This document shows, piece after piece, positions 37,477 to 45,300 of a DNA stretch of 64,000 nt. Numbering within the stretch: position 1 is the stretch's first letter; every line of letters begins with the position of its first letter. The stretch is from Geodermatophilus sp. TF02-6 (lineage in GTDB: Bacteria > Actinomycetota > Actinomycetes > Mycobacteriales > Geodermatophilaceae): positions 1 through 64,000 of the forward strand of contig NZ_QOHF01000024.1 in assembly GCF_003319115.1 (NCBI RefSeq), read 5' to 3'. The notes beneath the pieces were generated by a model. That model was given only the letters and a program-made list of their open reading frames with translations. It searched no databases and had not been told where the DNA came from. A program made the position numbers and the translations under genes.

Positions 37477-37701
37477 GCCCGCCCTCCGAGCCCGGGATTC
37501 GACGAGCACTGCGACAGGGGGCCTCCGCTCGACCGGGGGAGCGGTGACGTGGGATTCGGCATCGGTTCGTGGAGGGTGGAGGTTGCGAGCGTCGAGCACC
37601 TCGGCCGCCTGTTCCTCCAGTCGGGCACCTGGGCGTATCCGCTGTGGGAGCCCGTGAGGTCCGTTCGGGCGCGGTGGTTTTCGACCGCTGGAGGCTGACC
37701 C

Positions 37702-37854
37702 GTGCTGGAAGACGACGTCGCTGCGCTACTGGCCAATGTGGACACACGCCTGGGGAGCGACTGGGTGGAGTGGCCCGGCGGCCGCCCGGGGGAGGCGGAG
37801 GTCGCGCTGGTCGACGCCGTCATGTCCATCCGGGCGCGGTACGGCCGGCCGGGC
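37702..37854 (+). pseudogene. N-terminal fragment of an unidentified gene
   Basis: From GTG 37702 the frame reads LEDDVAALLANVDTRLGSDW, then VEWPGGRPGEAEVALVDAVM and SIRARYG. It looks like a normal protein start with a conserved-looking AEVALVDAV-SIRARYG block. At about 37855 it runs directly into the antisense of a helicase fragment, so the remainder is lost. The family is not recognised. Confidence 0.45.
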
Positions 37855-38145
37855 GGCCAGGAAGGTGCCCACGTACAGCCCGCCGAGCTGGTCGAGCGCC
37901 TGCGGTCCGAGTCGCTCTGCCACCCGCGCGCTGATGCGCTCCTTCAGCGACGCCGCGGCGCGCTCGGTGAAGGTGAAGGTGAAGGCGACGATGCTGCTCG
38001 CCAGTGCTCCCTCCGCCAGGAGGGCGGCCACCCGCTGCGAGACGACCTCGGTCTTGCCCGATCCGGCGCTCGCGATGATCTGGACGTGCGAGCCGCGGTG
38101 CTGAGCCGCCGCGAGTGCCTGGCCCTGGAGAACGGGCACCGCCAT
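37855..38145 (-). pseudogene. N-terminal fragment of a UvrD-like helicase
   Basis: From ATG 38145 the minus strand encodes VQIIASAGSGKTEVVSQRVA (Walker A of an SF1 helicase). AFTFTFTERAAASLKERISA (motif Ia, with a duplicated Thr-Phe) and LDQLGGLYVGTF follow, and similarity then ends at the junction near 37855. UvrD-like helicases are frequent in defence islands. Only about 95 of at least 600 residues remain, so it is inactive. Confidence 0.75.
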
Positions 38146-38348
38146 TGAACCCCCGGAGGTCTTCCGCGAACCCTGCTCGTGCGGGATGCGGGTCGCCGGG
38201 AGACGGTACGCACGGAATGGGCTCTGGAACCGTCGGTGGCGTAACGGGTGGTTCCGCTGAGACGGGTGGGCCGATTACGGTCCGTTCGGTCTTGGTTCCT
38301 GTCGGTGCTGTGTGACACGGTGCCGGGGTAGTCGCTGAACGGGGACGG

Positions 38349-38885
38349 ATGAGCGGCATCGCGGTGGTGGACCAGCCCGACGCGGACCGGGTGGTCGTGT
38401 GGCACGTCAGCGTGGGGGACGGCCTGGAGTCGACGATGGCCGGCGCCTGGGTGCTGCCGGCCGACGACGAGTGGATCGAACAGCTTCTCATCGGTCGGCT
38501 GCTGGTGACGACGGACGCGGCGGCCGGCCGGTTCGGCGTGGGGGCCGATGCGAGAGCGCTCGCCGCAGCCGTGCAGGGCGAGGTCGATGCGCTCGACCGG
38601 GCCTTCACTGCACACCTGGCGACGCTGCCGTCGTCCCGCCGCCAGCTCGTCCGGCCCCGCTGGCCTCGGGTCCCCGGGGAGGCCACGCCGACGACCGCGG
38701 GGGACCCGGTGGCGTCCGGAGCGCTGACACTCGCCCGCTGGCTGTCCGATCTCCTCGTCGCCTGGGGCAAGGTCGAGGGCCTGCGTCTGGCGCGGCCGTT
38801 CCTGGAGGCGCACGGAGGAGCGGCGGCGCGAACGTATCCGCCCGGCTGGCCGGGCAGCGTCGAGACGACGGGTGCGGCGGCATGA
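38349..38885 (+). CDS. Unknown protein, first gene of the nuclease-ATPase cassette
   Basis: The 178-residue protein begins VVDQPDADRVVVWHVSVGDG with AGAWVLPADDEWIEQLLIGR, a beta-rich start. A helical middle (LAAAVQGEVDALDRAFTAHL) and an amphipathic stretch (ALTLARWLSDLLVAWGKVEG) follow, and it closes with TYPPGWPGSVE. No motif indicates an enzyme. Its stop codon overlaps the ATG of the exonuclease gene (ATGA), so the two products are made together and may interact. The 203 bp upstream should contain the cassette promoter. Confidence 0.75.
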   Translation: MSGIAVVDQPDADRVVVWHVSVGDGLESTMAGAWVLPADDEWIEQLLIGRLLVTTDAAAGRFGVGADARALAAAVQGEVDALDRAFTAHLATLPSSRRQLVRPRWPRVPGEATPTTAGDPVASGALTLARWLSDLLVAWGKVEGLRLARPFLEAHGGAAARTYPPGWPGSVETTGAAA

Positions 38886-40168
38886 GCGTCGCCGTCGTCG
38901 ACCTGGAAACCACCGGGGTGTACCCAAGCGTCGACCGCGTCGTGGAGGTCGGCGTCGTCCTGCTTGACGACGCCGGCGCCGTGGAGGACGAGTTCTGCAC
39001 CGTGGTCGACCCGGGCCGCGACGTCGGGGCGACGTCGATCCACGGCCTCCGTGCCTCGGACGTCGTCGGCGCTCCCACCTTCGCCGAGGTGGCCCCGTAC
39101 CTGGCCGCGCTGCTGGCCGGCCGGGTGGTCGCCGCGCACAACGCGCTGTTCGACCTGCGCTTCCTCGCCCGCGAGTTCGGTCGAGCGGGGCTGCCGATCG
39201 GGTTGTCGCCGGCGTTGTGCACCATGCGGCTGGCCGGCTTCTTCGACCGGTCGATGCGCTCGTTGGCGTCCGTCTGCGAAGCGCTGTCCATCGCGCACGA
39301 CCGTGCACACGCGGCACTCGAGGACGCCCGCGCGACCGCGACGGCACTGTGCCGTCTGCGCGAGCTGCTCGGGGACGACGCGCTGACCGACGCCGCGCTC
39401 ACGGTCGACTTCGACCTCGACGGCGCCTATCGCGGATCGGGAGGCGTGTCCACGCGCGAGTGGGCGGTCCTGCTGGCCGAGGTGTCGGTGAGCCGGCGAC
39501 CGTACGTGGACCCCTGCCGCAGCGTGACCCGATCACGAGCGGCGGCCGCCCGGCTGGAACGCGACAGCTACCTGCCCAACCTGGTGTCGGCACTCCCCGA
39601 CCTGGCCGCCGCCCCGCCGACGATGGCGCCGTACCTGGCGGCGCTCGACCAGGTGCTCGAGGACCGGCTGGTCAGCGTCAGCGAGGCCGACCAGCTGATC
39701 GCGCTGGCCGGGGAGCTCGGGTGCGCGCCGGGTCACGTGCAGGCTGCGCACCGGCTCTATCTCGAGGCGTTGGCGACCGTCGCTCTTGCCGACGACATTG
39801 TGACGGAGGCGGAGCGTCAGGATCTCGACCGGGTCGCCGTCCTGCTGGGCATGCGGCCCGACGACGTCGACACCGCACTGACCATGGTCCGGTCCGGCGC
39901 ACGGGTGTCGCTCCCGCGCGGCGCGCGAGGCCTGTCGCCCGGCGACACGATCGTCTTCACCGGCGAGATGGCGCGCCCCCGGTCAGCGTTCGTGGAAGCC
40001 GCCCGCGCCGCCGGCCTCGAGCCGATGAACGCGGTCTCGGGCAGGACCGATGTGCTCGTGTGTGCCGACCCGGAGTCGCAGTCGGGCAAGGCACGCAAGG
40101 CCCGCGCCCTCGGCGTGCGGGTGATCGGTGAGGTGGCGTTCTGGGAGTCGGTCGCCCGCGTGGGCTGA
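38882..40168 (+). CDS. DnaQ-like 3'-5' exonuclease with TerB-like and BRCT domains
   Basis: The 428-residue, three-part protein starts with a DEDDh exonuclease at residues 1-165: DLETTGVYPSVDRVVEVGVV (motif I), HNALFDLRFLAREF (motif II) and the motif III region HDRAHAALEDARATA with His and Asp. A helical TerB-like middle domain spans about 235-335 (ALATVALADDIVTEAERQDL). A C-terminal BRCT domain (GDTIVFTGEMARPRSAFVEA, GRTDVLVCADP, SGKARKARALGVRVIGE) spans about 345-428. BRCT domains bind DNA ends or phosphoproteins. All catalytic acids appear intact. It is followed after 21 bp by the ATPase gene. Confidence 0.92.
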   Translation: MSVAVVDLETTGVYPSVDRVVEVGVVLLDDAGAVEDEFCTVVDPGRDVGATSIHGLRASDVVGAPTFAEVAPYLAALLAGRVVAAHNALFDLRFLAREFGRAGLPIGLSPALCTMRLAGFFDRSMRSLASVCEALSIAHDRAHAALEDARATATALCRLRELLGDDALTDAALTVDFDLDGAYRGSGGVSTREWAVLLAEVSVSRRPYVDPCRSVTRSRAAAARLERDSYLPNLVSALPDLAAAPPTMAPYLAALDQVLEDRLVSVSEADQLIALAGELGCAPGHVQAAHRLYLEALATVALADDIVTEAERQDLDRVAVLLGMRPDDVDTALTMVRSGARVSLPRGARGLSPGDTIVFTGEMARPRSAFVEAARAAGLEPMNAVSGRTDVLVCADPESQSGKARKARALGVRVIGEVAFWESVARVG

Positions 40169-40189
40169 TCACGAAGGGGAGGTTGTTGG

Positions 40190-42658
40190 GTGTCCACGAG
40201 CGCGGGGGACGACGGCCTGCACGAGCGGCTCTCCCAACGGGTGGACCGGTCCGCGCTGTCCGAGGCGGCCAAGCTCGTGGTCCTCAGCGCGTTTTGGGGG
40301 AATGACGAGTTCGAGGCGGCGCTCGACGGGGCGGTCCACGGGAAGGTCGCCGCGGTGCCCACGGTGGAGCCGGCCGACGTTCCGCGGACCTACCTGACGG
40401 CGGTCACGGTCGCCGGCTTCCGGGGGATCGGACCGCAGACGACGCTGGACTTGCAGCCCGGGCCGGGCCTCACCCTCGTCGTTGGCCGCAACGGATCGGG
40501 CAAGTCGAGCTTCGCTGAGGCTGCCGAGATCGCGCTGATCGGCACCAACGCGCGCTGGCAGGACCGCACGTCGGTGTGGCGGGAGGGATGGCGCAACCTC
40601 CACCGCGGCGACGCGCAGCCCTCGGTGCGGGTCGACCTGCACATCGACGGCGAGCCGGGCATCACGCGGGTGGCCCGCGAGTGGGAGGGCGAGGACGTCG
40701 ACGAATCACGGGTCTGGGCGCAGCGGCAGGGGGCGCGACGGGAGTACGGCGAACTGGGCTGGGGCGACGCGCTGACGGCCTACCGGCCGTTCCTCTCCTA
40801 CTCCGAGCTGGGGTCCGTGCTCGGCAAGCCGTCGGACCTCCACGACGCGCTGTTCCGCATCCTCGGCCTGCAGAAGGTGGCCGACGCCCAGGGGCGGCTG
40901 CACCGGGCCTTGACCGACCTGGAGAACCGGCGCAAGGAGTGCGCGACCGAAGGCAAGGAGTTGTTGGCCGCCCTGCGCGCCGCCGCCGACGACCGCGCCG
41001 CGTGAGCCGCCGAGGCGCTCGGTGGGAAGGTACCGGACTTCGACGCCGTCGCCGACGTGATCCGGGTTGACTGGGCTCCGGACGGTGATCTGGCAGTGCT
41101 GAGGGCGTGGGCCGGCATCACGCCCCCGAATCCTGGGGCAGCACACCGCGCGGCCGAGGCGCTCGACGCCGCTGCCGGTGCCGTGCAAGGGCTGACCGGC
41201 GGCGACAGCGACCAGACGCGCCGCCTGGTGTCGCTGCTCGAGCAGGCGATGGCCCACGCCGACCATGCCGAGGGCGCTGACTGCCCGGTGTGCGGCGCAC
41301 AGGGGCGGATCGATGCCGCGTGGCGCGTGGCCACAGAGGAGCAGCTGAACCGGCTGCGCCAGGCAGCCGAAGCCGCCGATCGCGCCCACGCCGCACTCCG
41401 CAGCGCTCGCTCCGCCGTCCAGAACGTCGCCCTGCCCCCGCCCCCAGCGCTGCATCAGGCACCCCCGCCCGGCGTCGATGCGGCTCAACTGCAGGCGATC
41501 TGGTCCGCCTGGACGGCGGCCGTCCAGGCCGACGATCCGGCGACCGCGGTCGCCGCCCTCCGAACCGACACCGTCCCGCTCGCGGAGCTGGTCAGCGCAG
41601 CGTCCGAGGCGGCCGGCAAGGAACTGCGGCGCCGAGAGGACGCCTGGCAGCCCCTGGCCGAGCGGTTGAGCGCACACCTGCCTCGGGCCCGCGCGGTGGT
41701 CGAGCAGGCGCAGGTGCACGCCGACGTCAAGGCCGCCCGCGACTGGCTGAAGGGCCAGGCGGACGGTCTCCGGGACGAGGGCCTGCGGCCGATCGCCGAC
41801 CATGCCGCTGAGGTCTGGCGGCAGCTGCGCCAGGAGAGCAACGTCGACCTGGGGCCGGTGCGACTGGAGGGCGCGAAGACCCGGCGACGGGTGGCGCTCG
41901 ACGTCACCGTCGACGGCGACGCGGGGGCGGCGCTGGGCGTGATGAGCCAAGGCGAGCTGCACGCGCTCGGCTTCGCGCTCTTCCTGCCCCGGGCGATGCT
42001 CGACCAGAGCCCATTCTGCTTCGTCATGATCGACGACCCGGTGCAGGCCATGGACCCGTCGAAGGTCGACGGCCTCGCTCGCGTGCTGGCCGGCACCGCG
42101 GTCACCCACCAGGTCGTCGTCTTCACCCACGACGACCGGCTCTCCGACGCCGTCCGCAGGCTCCAGCTTCCGGCGACCATCTGGGAGGTCGTGCGCCGGG
42201 AACGCAGCGTCGTCGAGTTGCGGCGATCCGACCATCCCGTGACGCGCTACCCCGACGACGCCCGGGCGGTCGCCCGGAGCCAGAGCCTCACCGACGCGGC
42301 AAAGAGCCGGGTGGTCGCCGGCTTCTGCCGGAGCGCGCTGGAGGCCGCCTGCCACGACGTCGTGCGGAGGCGGCGTATCGGCCGAGGCGACCGTCACGCC
42401 GACGTCGAGGCGGCGCTGAACCAACCGACCACGCTGACGGCCACCACGGCGCTGGCACTGTTCGACGACCCGGGCAGAGGAGACCAGGTGCTCCCGCACT
42501 ACAACAAGCGCCTGGGCCGGTGGGCGGGGGACGTGCACCAGGCGTGCAACAAGGGCGTGCACGGCGGAGCTGCGTTCGACGCGATAGATCTGGTCGAGAA
42601 GGCGCAGAAGGTGGCCGACTTCCTCCGAGCCCTCGGCCCGGCCGCGGCAGTCCCGTGA
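40190..42658 (+). pseudogene. Rad50/SMC-like ATPase interrupted by an in-frame TGA at 41003
   Basis: One reading frame spans 823 codons except for TGA at 41003-41005; both sides look like native protein (LRAAADDRAA then AAEALGGKVPDFDAVADV). The first part (271 residues) carries Walker A VVGRNGSGKSSFAEAAEIAL. The second carries a CxxC zinc hook (DCPVCGAQG), coiled coil, signature MSQGELHALGFAL, Walker B FVMIDDPVQAMDP, H-loop VVFTHDD, and a helical C-terminus (FCRSALEAACHDVV). Neither half has a full ATPase site. A CGA-to-TGA change would explain the stop. Alternatives are readthrough, or two chains that assemble (a GTG at 41057 could restart). Confidence 0.8.
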
Positions 42659-43056
42659 CGGAGTCCGAGGAGCTTCTCGCCCAGGCCGACCAGCTTCTCC
42701 GCCACGGGAGCTCGGACGCCGGTGGCTGGTGGCCGCGGACCGCTGCCTTCCTCATCCGTGCCGCTCTCGAACTGGAACTCCGAGCCTTCTGGGACCGCGC
42801 CGAGCCGGGCACGGAAGGGGCGCCGATGCGGGCGCAGCTGCTCGTGCTTGCGACGCGGACACCGCCGGGGGCCGGGACCGCGCGGGACGTCGCTGCCGCC
42901 TGGCACGCGCTGAGCAGGGCCTGCCACCACCACCCCTACGAGCTGGCGCCGACTGCTGCGGAGCTTCGGGCCTGGCATGCGGACGTGGCCGGGCTGAGTT
43001 CCGCACTGCGCGTCCGCAACACCGCTGAGTACGTGTACGGAACAGCCGGGAGCTGA
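42655..43056 (+). CDS. Small helical protein coupled to the ATPase gene
   Basis: The 133-residue, mostly helical protein has ESEELLAQADQLLRHGSSDA, FLIRAALELELRAFWDRAEP, and then AARDVAAAW-like and LSRACHHHPYELAPTAAELR segments. The pattern of two long helices with a conserved aromatic/Arg region could be HEPN-like, but no clear R-x4-6-H catalytic motif is evident. The GTG overlaps the ATPase stop codon (GTGA), so the protein probably works with the ATPase, possibly as adaptor or effector. Family not recognised. Confidence 0.75.
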   Translation: MTESEELLAQADQLLRHGSSDAGGWWPRTAAFLIRAALELELRAFWDRAEPGTEGAPMRAQLLVLATRTPPGAGTARDVAAAWHALSRACHHHPYELAPTAAELRAWHADVAGLSSALRVRNTAEYVYGTAGS

Positions 43057-43058
43057 CG

Positions 43059-43949
43059 ATGGCCAGATCGATCCGTGACTGGTTCGCTGACCGCGAGTCG
43101 GGGTCCCTGGACGACGCGATGGACGACGAGGTCGTCGAGCGGCAGGCTCCTTGGGATCTCGCGCCCTTCCGGAGCGCTCCGTCGCAAACCCCGCAGCGGA
43201 GCAGCGCCCCCTCCCGACGGGTCGGCTCTGGGGGGACCCAGAAACGGGCGCAGCCTCGAGGCCGGGTGCCGGGAAGGGTCCCCGCCGCGTCATCCGTCTC
43301 CCAGCCGGTCGCCTCCGCTCCCGTCGTGCCGCGCGCCCTACGTGAGCGAATCACGGTGGCCATCCGGCTCCACCCTGGCCTCGGCGCCCGACGAGTGGCG
43401 GCGGCCCTGCGCGCCGCGGGGACGGACGTGACCAAAGCCCAAGTCGCCCTGCTGCTGCGCGACCTCGCGCCGCCGACTGGCAGGGCTTCGACCGCACCTG
43501 CGGCCCGAGCGGCGCGGCGGCGCTGGGAGTGGAAGCCGCCGCCCGGCCTCGCTGACACCTCTGTGCGGCTCGTGCGGGGTGGCGATCAGCCATCTCGGCA
43601 TGTGCCGCTGCTCGTGAGGTGGTGGCCGACTCGCCAGAACGCTCTTGTCGGTGGCGGGCTGGCCTTGGAGCCGACCGGCTCCGGCTCACTGGGTCACTGG
43701 GTCACTTACTGTAAGCAGCGGCCAAACGCGGTGGTCGGGGGCCAACAGGGGTCAGCATCGTTAAGGCACGGAAGGAGGCGCACTCGTCGGCTGAGCTGCG
43801 AAAACTGGCGTCTGAGCTGGTCAGTACGTGGAGCGGGTGACGGGAATCGAACCCGCATGGCCAGCTTGGAAGGCTGGGGCTCTGCCATTGAGCTACACCC
43901 GCGAGACTCTGGCAAGAGGACCCGCGAGCAACGCGTCCCCTCACCGTGA
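43059..43949 (+). CDS. Winged-helix-like protein whose frame runs through the attachment site
   Basis: The frame starts 2 bp after the previous stop. Residues 1-90 are low-complexity and charged (SIRDWFADRESGSLDDAMDD). Residues 92-140 resemble a small winged helix (RERITVAIRLHPGLGARRVA, AALRAAGTDVTKAQVALLLR). After about residue 180 the frame has no stop and passes antisense through the right attachment site and the tRNA-Gly gene. The C-terminus is therefore probably not native: the gene may have lost its stop, or its product ends in tRNA-derived sequence. Confidence 0.5.
   Translation: MARSIRDWFADRESGSLDDAMDDEVVERQAPWDLAPFRSAPSQTPQRSSAPSRRVGSGGTQKRAQPRGRVPGRVPAASSVSQPVASAPVVPRALRERITVAIRLHPGLGARRVAAALRAAGTDVTKAQVALLLRDLAPPTGRASTAPAARAARRRWEWKPPPGLADTSVRLVRGGDQPSRHVPLLVRWWPTRQNALVGGGLALEPTGSGSLGHWVTYCKQRPNAVVGGQQGSASLRHGRRRTRRLSCENWRLSWSVRGAGDGNRTRMASLEGWGSAIELHPRDSGKRTREQRVPSP
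43829..43902 (-). tRNA. tRNA-Gly (anticodon TCC)
   Basis: The 74-nt minus-strand gene runs from GCGGGTG (43902) to CACCCGCTCCA with CCA encoded. The D-arm AGCTCAATGGCAGAGC, anticodon loop CTTCCAA (TCC, Gly) and T-arm GGGTTCGATTCCC all fold normally with a 7-bp acceptor stem. It is the integration target of the 33911-43874 island, and its 3' half comes from the element. Confidence 0.97.
43830..43874 (-). repeat. Right attachment site (within tRNA-Gly)
   Basis: These 45 bp are identical to 33911-33955 and cover the 3' half of tRNA-Gly up to the anticodon arm. Integration regenerated a complete tRNA at this end. Just inside the element, near 43685-43710, a tandem TCACTGGG repeat and GTCACTTACTGTAAGCAG may be integrase arm sites. 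Confidence 0.9.
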
Positions 43950-44392
43950 GGAGCCCCGACGATCGCGATCGACCGGGCTCCCAGTCCGGGTAGAGGGTAG
44001 CGCGAGGCCCTGGCGCGGCGGGGCGGGGCGTGGGACGACCTGCGCTGCGGTCCTCCTGACCACGAGAGCGGAGTGTCCCGGACGTGCGGGGGTGCTACCC
44101 CGGCGGCCGGGACAGCACCGCCGCCGCTGACGTGCCGAGGCCGGCCGTCCGAGGGTCGCGCCGGTCGGCGTAGAGCCGGCGGTCGACCTGCGGTCAAAGG
44201 CGTGCCAGGTCACGATTGCGCCATGTGCCCGGGTCGCGGCAGAGGGCGTGGTTGGCTAGCTGGCTGCTGGCGTCGCCGTCGTCCCCGGCAGGGCCTTCGA
44301 CGTCCCCAGATACCCGTGGCTGTGCGTCGGCGCCCTCACCGCCACCAATCGACTGGTCGAGCACCCGAGCCGGGCAGGGGAGTGACGCCGGG
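43903..44392. other. 490-bp intergenic region, no gene seen
   Basis: Between tRNA-Gly and the hydrolase gene I find no frame with plausible protein character, tRNA or strong hairpin. It should contain the tRNA promoter (reading leftward) and the promoter of the hydrolase (reading rightward). Confidence 0.5.
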
Positions 44393-44474
44393 ATGACCAG
44401 AGCAGCGGCGAACCCCCCCGGCTCCTCCGGGGGCCGGGCTGTCCCGGAGCCGGCTCGAACTGACCGTCGACGGG

Positions 44475-45263
44475 GTGCCCCTGGACCTGGCCGTGGCCTC
44501 CCGGGCCGGGGAGGGGGCACCGGTCCTCTTCCTGCCCGGGTTCGGGTCCACCGAGGAGGACTACACCGACGTCGCCCTGCACCCGGCCCTCGACGACCGC
44601 CCGGTCATCGCCTACGACGCACCCGGCTGTGGGCAGACGACCTGCGGGGACCTCTCGGCCGTCTCGATCCCCTTCCTGGTCGCCACGGCCTCCGCCGTGC
44701 TCGCCACCCCGGGAGTGGACCGGTTCCACCTCGTCGGGCACTCGATGGGCGGCCTGACCGCGCTGCTGCTCGCCGACCGCGACCCCGCCCGGGGGGTCGG
44801 CTTCGTCGACATCGAGGGCAACGTGGCGCCCGAGGACTGTTTCCTGTCCCGCCAGATCATCAGCCACCCGCACTCCGATCCGCAGGGCTTCCTCACCGAG
44901 TTCGCCGACCGGGTGTGGAGCTCCGGGGAGTACTCGAGTGCGCTGTACGCGGCCGGCCTGCCGCACAAGGTCCGTGCCGAGGCGGTGCGGCCGATCTTCG
45001 CGTCGATGGTCGACCTCTCCGACCACGGCCAGCTGATGCAGCGGTTCCTCCGGCTGCCGTTCCCGCGGGTGTTCGTGTACGGCGAGCAGAACCGCTCCCT
45101 GTCGTACCTGCCGACGCTGGCCGACCACGGCGTCGAGCTGGCCGAGATCCCGCACAGCGGGCACTGGCCGATGTACTCCAATCCACCGGCGATGTGGTCG
45201 CGGATCACCGAGTTCGTGACCCGGACCAGCGCGGACGACACCGATCGCAACCGCGTGTCCTGA
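44475..45263 (+). CDS. Alpha/beta hydrolase, N-terminus uncertain
   Basis: The 262-residue alpha/beta hydrolase has VLFLPGFGSTEEDYTDVALH, nucleophile elbow VGHSMGGLTALLLAD, acid region VFVYGEQNRSLSYL and catalytic His in IPHSGHWPMYSNP. The only in-frame start is GTG 44475, but coding-quality sequence extends upstream (LSRSRLELTVDG). An ATG at 44393 with its own leader is in a different frame, and the two are separated by a C7 run at 44413-44419. One C fewer would join them into MTRAAANPPAPPGAGLSRSR and onward. Confidence 0.85.
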   Translation: MPLDLAVASRAGEGAPVLFLPGFGSTEEDYTDVALHPALDDRPVIAYDAPGCGQTTCGDLSAVSIPFLVATASAVLATPGVDRFHLVGHSMGGLTALLLADRDPARGVGFVDIEGNVAPEDCFLSRQIISHPHSDPQGFLTEFADRVWSSGEYSSALYAAGLPHKVRAEAVRPIFASMVDLSDHGQLMQRFLRLPFPRVFVYGEQNRSLSYLPTLADHGVELAEIPHSGHWPMYSNPPAMWSRITEFVTRTSADDTDRNRVS

Positions 45264-45300
45264 CCGTGGTCCGCAGCCCACGACCGACGAAGGAGGCAAC

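Larger units (their letters stand above)
33911..43874. mobile_element. Integrative island in tRNA-Gly(TCC)
   Basis: The element is bounded by 45-bp direct repeats of the tRNA-Gly 3' half, with a tyrosine integrase and an excisionase-like gene just inside the left end. It is about 9.9 kb. There are no phage structural, replication or conjugation genes, so it is either a satellite-like island or a decayed element dependent on a helper. Cargo: two toxin-antitoxin-like pairs, helicase debris, and an exonuclease/ATPase cassette. The element supplies the 3' half of the functional tRNA at its right end. Confidence 0.88.

Noticed and set aside
41003-41005. TGA as a selenocysteine codon in the ATPase
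   Set aside because: No Sec-using family is involved and no stem-loop follows the TGA at the required place; a nonsense mutation is simpler.
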